From Acidobacteriota bacterium (GTDB taxonomy: Bacteria; Pseudomonadota; Alphaproteobacteria; Acetobacterales; Acetobacteraceae): a DNA stretch of 33,821 bases. Within the stretch, counting starts at the first letter, position 1; every line of letters begins with the position of its first letter. The position numbers and the translations under genes were made by a program. Positions 26,850-33,821 of this stretch are shown piece after piece. Location: contig CAJCIS010000166.1 of NCBI GenBank assembly GCA_903970435.1, forward strand, positions 1 to 33,821, in the 5' to 3' direction. The notes under the pieces are model-generated. The model was not told the origin of the DNA. It did no database searches and worked only from the letters and a program-made list of their open reading frames with translations.

Positions 26850-29441
26850 CTTCCCCTGTTCCTTGAGCTGATAAATCAACGCCAGCGCCTGCTTCGGCGA
26901 CAGGTTTTCCGCTTCCACGGCGTCTAGCGTTTCGCATACGGCACATCTCGCCGCGGGCGCCGGCAAGCTGGCGAACAGCGGCAGATCCGCAATGACCGGC
27001 TCGCGCCCTTTTTCCAGGGCCGCGAGCAATGCCCCGGCGCGGCGGACGACGGCGGCGGGCACGCCGGCGAGGCGCGCGACATGCACGCCCCAGCTTCGGC
27101 CGGCCGCGCCCGGGGCGACTTCGTGCAGGAACACCACGTCGCCGCGCCATTCGCGCACGCGCATCATGTGGGGGGAAAGGCGCGGCAGCGTGCCGGTGAG
27201 TTGCGCGAGTTCATGGAAGTGGGTGGCGAAGATGGTGCGGCACCGCAACTGGCTGTGCAGGGCTTCGAGCACCGACCAGGCGATGGCCAGGCCGTCGAGC
27301 GTGGCGGTGCCGCGGCCGATTTCGTCGACGATGACCAGGGAGCGGGGTCCGGCCTGGTGCAGGATGGCGGCGGTTTCGGTCATTTCGACCATGAAAGTAG
27401 AACGGCCGCGCGCCAACTCGTCCGCCGCGCCGACGCGGCTGAACAGGCGGTCAATAACGCCGATGCGCGCTACGGCGGCCGGCACCGGCAGGCCGGCCTG
27501 GGCGAGGATGGCAATCAGCGCGTTCTGGCGGAGAAAGGTGGATTTGCCGGCCATGTTGGGTCCGGTCAGCAGCAGCACGCGGCAGGCCGGGGAGAGGTCG
27601 CAGTCGTTCGGCACGAAAGCCCCGCCGCCCGCCTGCGCCATTTCGACGACGGGATGGCGGCCGGCGGTGACGCAGAAATCCTCGCCTTCGGCAACGGCGG
27701 GGCGGCACCAGGCGCCGCCTTCGGCCAGGCGCGCGCAGGATTGCAGCACGTCCAGCGCCGCCAGCGCCTCGGCGGCGGCGGCGAGGGGTTCGGCGGCTTC
27801 GAGCGCCGCATCGATGAGGGTGGCGAACACGATCCTTTCGCGGGCGGCGGCGCGCTCGGCGGCTTCGGTAATGCGGCGATCGAGGTCGGAGAGGTCGGGA
27901 TGGGTGAACCGGGCGCCGTTCGCCATGCCCTGGCGAAGGGTGAGCTCGGTGAAGGCGCGCAAGGCGTCGACGGCGACGGCCGGGGCTTCCAGCACGTAAC
28001 CAAGTTGCGCGTGGTGCTTGATCTTCAGGCTGGCGACACCGAAGCGCTGGCAGAAATCGAGTTGCAGGCCGGCGATGACGCGGCGGCTGTCGTCACGCAG
28101 GCGCCGGTGGGCATCGAGCTCGCCGTCGAACCCCGGGGCGATGACGCCGCCATCGTCCAGGCGCGGCGGCACGGTGTCGGCCAGCGCGCGCGCCAGCAGG
28201 GCCGCCAGCGCGGGCGCCGGATGGAGCACCGATGCCACGGACGCGAGTTGCTGCGGGAGCAAGGCGGGGAGCGCGGCCGCCGCCGCCCCGGCGGCGCTCT
28301 GGCCGAGGCGGATGCAGAGCAAGTCGCGCGGCCCGCCGCGGCCGAGCGAAATGCGGGCCAGCGCGCGGGCGATGTCGGGCGCGCCGCGCAGCGCCAGGCG
28401 CAAGGCGGCCAGCGCGTCCGGTGCCGCGAGCAGGCAGGCCCAGCCATCCTGCCGCGCGGCGATGGCGGCCGCGTCGCTGAGGGGCGCGGTGAGCCAGGCG
28501 GCCAGCAGGCGCGCGCCGGGCGCCGTCAGCGTGCGGTTGACGCTGGCGATGAGCGTGAGGTCGGTGCCCCCCTCGCGGGTGCGCAGGATTTCCAGGCTGG
28601 CGCGGGTGGCGGCGTCCATGTCCAGCTGGGTGGCGGCGCCGACCGGCACGGGGTGCGACAGGCGGGGCAGTTTGCCGGCCTGGGTGAGGCGCACATAGTC
28701 CAGCGCCAGAGCGCCGGCGGCGGCCTCGGCGTCGGAGAAGGTGCCGAATGCGTCCAGGCTGGCGGCACCGAACGCCTCGGCCAGGCGGCGGCGCGCGGCG
28801 AGCGGCCGCGCCCCGGCCATGGCCGGGGCGCGGCGGGTCGCGAACTCGCCGAGCGCGGTGGCTTCCGGCGCCAGGATTTCGGCGGGGTCGAGGCGCCCCA
28901 GCAGCGCCGCCAGGCCGCCTGGCGCGACCGGTGCGGTTTCGAACAGGCCGGTGGAAACGTCGAGCCAGGCAGCCCCCATCGCATCGCCGGTCTCAGCCAG
29001 GGCCAGCAGCAGATTGGGGCGCCCGGAGTCGAGCAGCGACTCCTCGGTGAGCGTGCCGGGGGTGATCAGGCGCACCACCTCGCGCCGCAGCGGCGCCTTG
29101 CCCTGTCGCGCGCTGGCCGCCTCCATCTGCTCGGCGACGGCGACGCGAAAGCCGCGGCGGATCAGGCGGGCCAGATAGAGGTCGGCGGTGGCGACAGGCA
29201 CCCCGCACATCGGAATGGGCACGCCGCCGTGCTCGCCACGATGCGTGAGCGCGATGTCGAGCGCCCCGCTGGCCGCCTCCGCGTCGGCAAAGAACATTTC
29301 GAAGAAGTCGCCCATGCGGAAGAACAGCAGCGCGTCCGGGTGCTGCTCCTTGATGGCGAACCATTGCGCCATGGCCGGCGAGGCGCCGCTGGCGGAAAAT
29401 GCACCACGCGCCACGGCTCTATGCGCGATTTCGGAACGCAA
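26847..29441 (-). CDS. mutS: DNA mismatch repair protein MutS
   Basis: The protein of up to 864 residues is a complete MutS. The mismatch-recognition domain begins KEQHPDALLFFRMGDFFEMF, holding the Phe-x-Glu mismatch wedge (FFE). Connector, core and clamp domains follow. The ATPase domain has Walker A GPNMAGKSTFLRQN, Walker B LVIVDEIGRGTATLDG and IFATHFHELAQL. The C-terminus ends LSPKQALALIYQLKEQ. It recognises mismatches and recruits MutL. The start is uncertain: TTG 29441, GTG 29414 and ATG 29372 are all in frame and none has a strong ribosome site. Family alignment favours one of the two upstream sites. The stop codon is part of hairpin repeat copy 11. Confidence 0.97.
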   Translation of the reverse strand: MRSEIAHRAVARGAFSASGASPAMAQWFAIKEQHPDALLFFRMGDFFEMFFADAEAASGALDIALTHRGEHGGVPIPMCGVPVATADLYLARLIRRGFRVAVAEQMEAASARQGKAPLRREVVRLITPGTLTEESLLDSGRPNLLLALAETGDAMGAAWLDVSTGLFETAPVAPGGLAALLGRLDPAEILAPEATALGEFATRRAPAMAGARPLAARRRLAEAFGAASLDAFGTFSDAEAAAGALALDYVRLTQAGKLPRLSHPVPVGAATQLDMDAATRASLEILRTREGGTDLTLIASVNRTLTAPGARLLAAWLTAPLSDAAAIAARQDGWACLLAAPDALAALRLALRGAPDIARALARISLGRGGPRDLLCIRLGQSAAGAAAAALPALLPQQLASVASVLHPAPALAALLARALADTVPPRLDDGGVIAPGFDGELDAHRRLRDDSRRVIAGLQLDFCQRFGVASLKIKHHAQLGYVLEAPAVAVDALRAFTELTLRQGMANGARFTHPDLSDLDRRITEAAERAAARERIVFATLIDAALEAAEPLAAAAEALAALDVLQSCARLAEGGAWCRPAVAEGEDFCVTAGRHPVVEMAQAGGGAFVPNDCDLSPACRVLLLTGPNMAGKSTFLRQNALIAILAQAGLPVPAAVARIGVIDRLFSRVGAADELARGRSTFMVEMTETAAILHQAGPRSLVIVDEIGRGTATLDGLAIAWSVLEALHSQLRCRTIFATHFHELAQLTGTLPRLSPHMMRVREWRGDVVFLHEVAPGAAGRSWGVHVARLAGVPAAVVRRAGALLAALEKGREPVIADLPLFASLPAPAARCAVCETLDAVEAENLSPKQALALIYQLKEQGK

Positions 29442-29646
29442 GCAATGTCAGGAAGCGGGCATGGATCGCCTGCGCACCGGTGACATCAGCCAACGATGAC
29501 GCCCGGGGAACGATCAGCACAAGGAGCGTCGGCGCGCCGTCGGTGCCGATGTCCGGCTCGCTGCTGACGTGCAGCACGGCGTCCGGCGGTAGATGCGCGG
29601 TGGCAACCTCGCGGGCGATCCGGTTGATCTGCTCGGTGCTCAGCAT
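29419..29646 (-). CDS. Hypothetical 75-residue protein upstream of mutS
   Basis: This short soluble protein has a helix (LSTEQINRIAREVATAHLP), a conserved-looking strand pair (VLHVSSEPDIGTDGAPTLLV) and a C-terminal helix. The family is unknown to me. Its end overlaps the longest possible mutS frame by 23 bases, which would allow coupled translation. The ribosome site before ATG 29646 is weak. Good coding pattern and conserved spacing to mutS make it plausible. Confidence 0.55.
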   Translation of the reverse strand: MLSTEQINRIAREVATAHLPPDAVLHVSSEPDIGTDGAPTLLVLIVPRASSLADVTGAQAIHARFLTLLAFRNRA

Positions 29647-29670
29647 GTCGTCAGTATAGGCGTCGGCACC

Positions 29671-29742
29671 GGGAGTGGCCAGGGTAGCTGGCGCTTGCGA
29701 GCAAGCGGGAGTGGCCAGGGTAGCTGGCGCTTGCGAGCAAGC
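29671..29742. repeat. Perfect 36-bp tandem duplication
   Basis: The unit GGGAGTGGCCAGGGTAGCTG plus 16 further bases occurs at 29671-29706 and again, identically, at 29707-29742. Each unit ends in the hairpin GCTTGC-GA-GCAAGC. In the second copy the stem extends to GGCGCTTGC/GCAAGCGCC (29727-29746). It lies in the gap between divergent genes. Open frames through it show matching peptide repeats and are not credible genes. Confidence 0.95.
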
Positions 29743-29807
29743 GCCGGGCGGGGCACTTCATCAGTGACCGCCGCGCCGGTGCGCGGGCGTGTGAGGGGCC
29801 TGAATGC

Positions 29808-30479
29808 ATGAACAGCGAACCGCAACCGTCCGATCCACGATTTTACGAGCGGTCGTACGCGCTCGACCGGCTGATCATGCTGTCGGACGGCGTGTTCGCC
29901 ATCGCCATGACCTTGATGGCGTTCGACGTGCGGCCGCAGGGCTCAACGCCGCGCACGATCGACGCCATGCTGGACGCCATTGCGGGACCGTTTCAACTGT
30001 ATTTCTGGAGCTTCATCGGCGTCGGCATATTCTGGACGACGCACCGGCGCCTGTTCGGCCGCCTGATCCGTTCCGACGCCATCGTGACCGGCCTCAACCT
30101 GCTTCTGCTGGCCCAGATTACGCTCGTGCCGGTCGCCACCCGGATCCTGGGGGAATTGAAGTCCGTTCCGGGCGTGTTATGGCTATATCTGTGCCTGTTC
30201 GGGCTGATCGGACTTACCAACGCAAGCCTGTGGCTTTATTCATGGCTGGCCGGCATCATGTCGACACCGCGCCCCGGCCCGATGGTGGTTGCCGTGGTGG
30301 CCCTCATTCTGTTAGGAGTGCCCGTGGGGATGACGGCGCTGGGCGTGTTGTCGGGGCTGCCAGGTTATCACTGGCTGCCGGCGCTGATGCCGGTCCTGCT
30401 CGGATCCATCAGCGCGCTGCGCGGAATGGCCGAACGGGCGGATGGGCGGGCGCAGGAAAGGAAGGATGTTCCTTCCTGA
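29808..30479 (+). CDS. TMEM175/DUF1211-family potassium-channel-like membrane protein
   Basis: The 223-residue protein has six hydrophobic helices and the family signature in the first one, RLIMLSDGVFAIAMTLMAFD, where SDGVFAIA matches the FSDGVFAIA filter motif of bacterial TMEM175 channels with Phe changed to Leu. A helix with FWSFIGVGIFWTTHRRLF also fits. Bacterial members form tetrameric K+-permeable channels in the inner membrane. ATG 29808 lies at the edge of the non-coding region with the 36-bp duplication. The last codons are encoded by hairpin repeat copy 12, so the C-terminus (QERKDVPS) is repeat-derived. Confidence 0.85.
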   Translation: MNSEPQPSDPRFYERSYALDRLIMLSDGVFAIAMTLMAFDVRPQGSTPRTIDAMLDAIAGPFQLYFWSFIGVGIFWTTHRRLFGRLIRSDAIVTGLNLLLLAQITLVPVATRILGELKSVPGVLWLYLCLFGLIGLTNASLWLYSWLAGIMSTPRPGPMVVAVVALILLGVPVGMTALGVLSGLPGYHWLPALMPVLLGSISALRGMAERADGRAQERKDVPS

Positions 30480-30502
30480 AGAAAAGAACCAACAGACTTT
30501 TT
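30453..30502. repeat. AT-rich hairpin repeat, copy 12 (diverged)
   Basis: AGGAAAGGAAGGATGTTCCT, then TCCTGAAGAAAAGAACCAAC and AGACTTTTT. The core arm is altered and a new hairpin AGGAAGG-ATGTT-CCTTCCT has formed. It overlaps the last codons and the stop of the TMEM175-like gene. Confidence 0.75.
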
Positions 30503-30602
30503 CCCTGCGCCTGCACAAAGGTCGGGTCGCCGTCAGACACGATAGGCAATCACTTTGGACTCCAGGAACGCCTCGATCCGGTGCCGATATTTCGGACGTA
30601 GT

Positions 30603-30649
30603 AAAAGTTTTTTGTTTCTTTTTTTCAAAAAAGAAATACGTCCTTCCTC
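30603..30649. repeat. AT-rich hairpin repeat, copy 13
   Basis: AAAAGTTTTTTGTTTC, the core hairpin, then ATACGTCCTTCCTC. Forward orientation, 92 bases before the PAS-protein start. Nothing else is recognised between copies 12 and 13. Confidence 0.85.
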
Positions 30650-30740
30650 TACGCCCTGTGTGCCGCACATTTAAGTTCGGACAACGACATCTTAACCCTT
30701 AAGCCTGTACATTATGGCCAGCGCCCCGCTGGAGCAAGTG

Positions 30741-32633
30741 ATGGCCATTTCCTACGAGCTGGTTGAAACGGTCGCGGCGGCGCTCGATACGTCGGACACG
30801 ATTGTCGCGGTGCTGAATGCCGAATCCGGGGCCGCGGGCGGCCTGCGCATGATTGACGCCAATGATACGTTCGACCGGACGATCGGCCGCGGATTGTCGG
30901 ACCCGATGGGCCTGCCGCTTGGCGAGATTGCCGCCCCGGAGGCGGAGGCCGATGTGAGCGCCATCGCCGCCGCGGTCGGCAGCCTCAATGCCTGGCGTGG
31001 CGATCTCGTGTGCCTGGACCGCGCCGGATCGCGCGTTTGGATCGGCTGCGATTTGATTCCGGGACGCGCGGACGGGCACGCATCACAGCACTACGTGCTG
31101 GTGGGTCACGACATCACGGCGCGCCGCGCGGAAGAAAATGCCGCCAAGCTGCTTAATAATCTCTTAGCCAAGGCCTTTCAGGTGGCCGATGTGCCGTTGG
31201 CAATCATTAATGCCGACAGCCGGTTCGTCATGACCAATCAAAGCATGGACACCCAGTTGGGTTTCCTGCCGGGCCAGCTCGCCGGCAAGCTCGCGGCCGA
31301 TTCGCTGACGCCGAGCTCGCGGCCGCGCTTTCTGGCCGCGCGCGCGCAACAACATGCCGATGGGTTATCGTTCCAGGCCGACACCGTCCTGCTGCTCGGC
31401 AACGGCCAATCCATGCCCGTAACCATGTCATCTTCCGTCGTGGATGGCCTGGACCGCAAGCGTTACAGCGTCATGACGACGCGCAAGCGTGACCACGCGA
31501 CGCATGTAAAGGCGCGGGCCGCGGCGGCGCCGCGCGCGGACGCGGAGACCTCGCACCAGGTCGCCGGCCGGCTGCGCTTCATCGATCTGGAGGCGGTACG
31601 CGAGGCGCTCAAGGACCGCTGGGACAATATCGGTCCTCGCGTCATGGATGCCGCCGAGCATGTCATTCGCAAGCGGCTGGCGTTGGCGGACACCATGAGC
31701 CGCGACGGCGACCGGGGTTTCACCATCTGTTTTTCCACGGCGACACAGGAGGAGGCGAGTTTTCGTGCCACAGCGATCGCGCGCGAGGTCCGTCAGCACC
31801 TGATCGGTCTCGGCGAGGATGAGAATGCCATCGCCATGCAGGTCGTTGTGGCGGGCATCCCGGTCGTGCCGAACAAGCCGGCCGCCGAGCAAATTGCGCA
31901 TCGGCTGGATGCCGTGGCGGCGCAGGGATTGCGCGCTGCCTGCACGCCGATCCAGCAGCCGCGCATTCTGACGGCCTATCGTACGGCGTCCGGCACGCCC
32001 TTCGCGCTGCACGTATCGCCGACGCCGCGGCCGAGGACCCCTGGCTCGGTCATCATACCCGGTTCCACAAAAGGCCAGGATCTGGCGCCAATTCACTGGG
32101 CGCTCGGCATCGATACGACCAAGCAGGTTCACAGGCTGCTCGTCGACATCAACTTCGAGCTGTTCCAGCGCCGCGAGCTGGCGGAAGCCTTCCTGGGCGC
32201 CTGCGCCGATCTCGCGATTCCGGTTCGGGAACAATTGCATTTTATTCTGTCCCCACCTCCGGTGGGCGTAACGACCTCGCTGGTGCAAGACATTATCCGG
32301 CGGTTGAAAACCTATGGCCTGGGTGTGGGATGCCATCTGGAGGAATGGGGCGCGCCGGCGTTCGACCTGCGCGCCTGCCCACTCTCCTGGGTTGTCGTGG
32401 ACCTCAGCGGCTGGCAGGGCGGATCGGCCGGACCGCCGGAACGCCTGCGGCGCATGACGGGGCTGATGGGAGCCCATGGCGTGAAGACACTTGCCCGCCG
32501 GGTTGTTTCAGCGAATGCCCTGAGCGCCTTGCACGACGCCGGCGTCTATTGCGCGACGTTGCGCGACGGGGCGGATGCGCCGGTCAGCAGGCGGGCGGGG
32601 CGGCTTGATCAGCAGGCTTATATGCAGTATTGA
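30741..32633 (+). CDS. PAS-domain protein with a degenerate EAL-like output domain
   Basis: The 630-residue cytoplasmic protein has two PAS-type sensor domains. The first spans about 5-125 and ends YVLVGHDITARRAEE. The second spans about 135-255 with VPLAIINADSRFVMTNQSMD. A region of about 150 residues follows that could be a relict GGDEF fold. The last 200 residues have the spacing of an EAL domain, but the key motifs are gone: GVGCHLEEWGAP stands where DDFGTGYSS is expected, and KTLARRVVSANAL where KVxAEGVET would be. It should not cleave cyclic di-GMP and may bind a ligand or partner instead. ATG 30741 has GGAG six bases upstream; ATG 30714 has none. It is convergent with an intact GGDEF-EAL gene. 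Confidence 0.7.
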   Translation: MAISYELVETVAAALDTSDTIVAVLNAESGAAGGLRMIDANDTFDRTIGRGLSDPMGLPLGEIAAPEAEADVSAIAAAVGSLNAWRGDLVCLDRAGSRVWIGCDLIPGRADGHASQHYVLVGHDITARRAEENAAKLLNNLLAKAFQVADVPLAIINADSRFVMTNQSMDTQLGFLPGQLAGKLAADSLTPSSRPRFLAARAQQHADGLSFQADTVLLLGNGQSMPVTMSSSVVDGLDRKRYSVMTTRKRDHATHVKARAAAAPRADAETSHQVAGRLRFIDLEAVREALKDRWDNIGPRVMDAAEHVIRKRLALADTMSRDGDRGFTICFSTATQEEASFRATAIAREVRQHLIGLGEDENAIAMQVVVAGIPVVPNKPAAEQIAHRLDAVAAQGLRAACTPIQQPRILTAYRTASGTPFALHVSPTPRPRTPGSVIIPGSTKGQDLAPIHWALGIDTTKQVHRLLVDINFELFQRRELAEAFLGACADLAIPVREQLHFILSPPPVGVTTSLVQDIIRRLKTYGLGVGCHLEEWGAPAFDLRACPLSWVVVDLSGWQGGSAGPPERLRRMTGLMGAHGVKTLARRVVSANALSALHDAGVYCATLRDGADAPVSRRAGRLDQQAYMQY

Positions 32634-32636
32634 GTC

Positions 32637-32687
32637 AAGGAAGGAAGGAAGTCGTTCTTTTTTGAAAAAAAGAACCAAAAAACTTTT
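32637..32687. repeat. AT-rich hairpin repeat, copy 14
   Basis: AAGGAAGGAAGGAAGTCGTT, core, then CAAAAAACTTTTTT. It starts three bases after the stop codon of the PAS-protein gene and forms an inverted pair with copy 15. Confidence 0.88.
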
Positions 32688-32710
32688 TTCTGTTTGAATG
32701 TGTAATGGAC

Positions 32711-32759
32711 AAAAGTTTTTTGGTTCTTTTTTTCAAAAAAGAACCACTTCCTTCCTTCA
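32711..32759. repeat. AT-rich hairpin repeat, copy 15
   Basis: AAAAGTTTTTTGG, core, then ACTTCCTTCCTTCA. The final TCA is the TGA stop codon of the GGDEF-EAL gene. Copies 14 and 15 lie back to back between two convergent genes and could terminate both. Confidence 0.88.
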
Positions 32760-33821
32760 AGCGCGCCACACCCCCAATTGCGTTCTCATCGGGCCGCACG
32801 CAAGAATTTTGCTGATGGACAAGGCGCTCATCGGTTTGGCCAACCAGTAGCCCTGCGCCTCATCGCAGCCGGCCCGGCTGAGAAGATCGAATTGCCGTTC
32901 GGTCTCGATGCCTTCCGCGGTGACGCGCATATTGAGGCCGCGGCCGAGGGCGAGGATGGCCTGCACGATCGCGGCGGAGCTGCTGTCGCCCTCGAGGCCC
33001 GTAATGAAACAACGGTCGATCTTCAGTTTGGTGAACGGAAACCGGAGAAGATAGGCCAGGCTGGAATAGCCTGTGCCGAAATCGTCCATCGCGATCTTCA
33101 CGCCATGGCCGGCCAGGCGGCGGAGACTTGGCAGGGTGGCGCCGCCATCCCGCAGGAGAACGCCCTCGGTTATTTCCAGTTCCAAACGGACAGCCGGCAA
33201 CCCGGTTTTGGCCAGGATACGCTCCACCATGTGGGGAAACTGCTTGTGCCTGACCTGAACCGGGGAAAGGTTCACCGCAATGGTCAAATCCGGCCAGAGT
33301 TTGGCCTGGGCACAGGCGCGATTGAGGACCCAATCGCCCAACGGCATGATGAGGCTGCTTTCCTCCGCGATGGTGATGAAGGCGCTTGGCGCGATTTCGC
33401 CATGGACGGGATGCCGCCACCGTATCAAGGCCTCGACGCCGCACATGATGCCGCTCTTGATGTCGAATTGCGGCTGATACTGGAGATACAGCTCGTCCCG
33501 ACCCAGCGCCAGCCGCAAATCCCGTTCCAGCGACTTGCGCGCGCGCAGGCGTACCTCCATGTCGCTTTCGAAGAAATGAAAGCGGTTTCGCCCTTCGGCT
33601 TTTGCGCGATAGAGGGCCAGGTCGCCGCAACGAAGAAGCCGCGCCGGCTCGTCGTGAGCCGCGGCCGCGCCAAACAGAACAATGCCGATGCTGACCCCGA
33701 CATGAACCTCGTCGCCGCCGACATGAAAGGCCGGGGCAACCGCCGCGATCACCCGTTGCGCCAGCACCGCGGCATCGGCGGGAACGGCAACGCCATGCAG
33801 AATGATGGCGAATTCGTCGCC
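32757..33821 (-). CDS. GGDEF-EAL cyclic di-GMP enzyme (5' end outside window)
   Basis: The 354 visible residues start with GDEF at the window edge, the end of a GGDEF diguanylate cyclase motif. The rest of the GGDEF domain follows (VGVSIGIVLFG, ALYRAKAEGRNRFHFF). Then comes a full EAL phosphodiesterase domain: GVEALIRWRHP, NLSPVQV, LELEITEGVLL, IAMDDFGTGYSSLAYL, KLKIDRCFITG, VTAEGIETERQ and GYWLAKPM. All catalytic and metal-binding EAL residues I can check are present, so it should degrade cyclic di-GMP. Whether the GGDEF half is active depends on sequence outside the window. No membrane segment is seen in the visible part. Confidence 0.93.
   Translation of the reverse strand, partial: GDEFAIILHGVAVPADAAVLAQRVIAAVAPAFHVGGDEVHVGVSIGIVLFGAAAAHDEPARLLRCGDLALYRAKAEGRNRFHFFESDMEVRLRARKSLERDLRLALGRDELYLQYQPQFDIKSGIMCGVEALIRWRHPVHGEIAPSAFITIAEESSLIMPLGDWVLNRACAQAKLWPDLTIAVNLSPVQVRHKQFPHMVERILAKTGLPAVRLELEITEGVLLRDGGATLPSLRRLAGHGVKIAMDDFGTGYSSLAYLLRFPFTKLKIDRCFITGLEGDSSSAAIVQAILALGRGLNMRVTAEGIETERQFDLLSRAGCDEAQGYWLAKPMSALSISKILACGPMRTQLGVWRA

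Noticed and set aside
27081..29483. A plus-strand open frame of 800 codons opposite mutS
   Set aside because: The composition (Gly/Arg/Gln-rich, no domain) and full overlap with a certain mutS gene mark it as an antisense shadow.
29640..29825. A frame with a duplicated LARKRQLPWPLP peptide
   Set aside because: The peptide repeat is only the 36-bp DNA duplication read in frame; there is no start context or known domain.
1118..32759. The 15 hairpin repeats considered as an insertion-sequence or CRISPR-like family
   Set aside because: No transposase is encoded by the copies, and spacing is irregular with unrelated genes between them. They are short intergenic elements.

Overview
The window is GC-rich, densely coded chromosomal DNA that looks like an alphaproteobacterium, most likely a member of the Acetobacteraceae. 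The reasons are the composition, the alphaproteobacterial MutS Walker A (GPNMAGKS), the envelope gene content, and an AT-rich hairpin repeat present in 15 copies between genes that I associate with acetic acid bacteria. The family assignment is an inference; no rRNA or tRNA gene was seen.

Layout. 1-1100: the 3' end of a glutathione S-transferase gene, a parE-like remnant and two small genes. 1162-4228: a streptogramin-lyase-like beta-propeller gene facing modBC, whose ModC lacks several ATPase residues and which has no modA beside it. 4499-8378 (minus): a ZorA/ZorB-like proton-motor pair preceded by a family 61 glycosyltransferase. 8427-17258 (minus): an envelope cluster in transcription order TpsB-type outer-membrane transporter, LamG-ExbB fusion, ExbD, TonB, putative porin, coiled-coil periplasmic protein, parvulin-like foldase and a small secreted protein. 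17647-19002 (plus): a secreted PstS-like protein divergent from that cluster. The intergenic region carries one PhoB-box-like sequence facing each way. 19105-19688: rplT and rpmI. 19866-25715: an accessory stretch with a GNAT acetyltransferase, an SnoaL-like protein, an LprI-domain protein and three toxin-antitoxin loci (phd/vapC, higBA, and parDE with a broken parE), plus a decayed second PstS-like fragment. 25872-33821: a TetR regulator, mutS, a TMEM175-like channel, a PAS/degenerate-EAL protein and an intact GGDEF-EAL protein cut by the window edge.

The most interesting unit is the divergent Pho-box locus at 8427-19002. It combines a phosphate-binding-type secreted protein, a two-partner-secretion-type outer-membrane barrel and a dedicated TonB-ExbB-ExbD motor whose ExbB carries a large LamG-like periplasmic domain, with a porin and periplasmic helpers. 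Read together this suggests a phosphate-starvation-induced, proton-motive-force-driven system that exports, displays or retrieves a phosphate-binding protein at the cell surface. The components are read from sequence; the joint function is inference. Second is the orphan ZorAB-like motor. Third is the ModC with a dead-looking ATP site. Fourth is the hairpin repeat, whose two ends supply or touch the stop codons of many neighbouring genes and which now forms the apparent 5' end of one gene.
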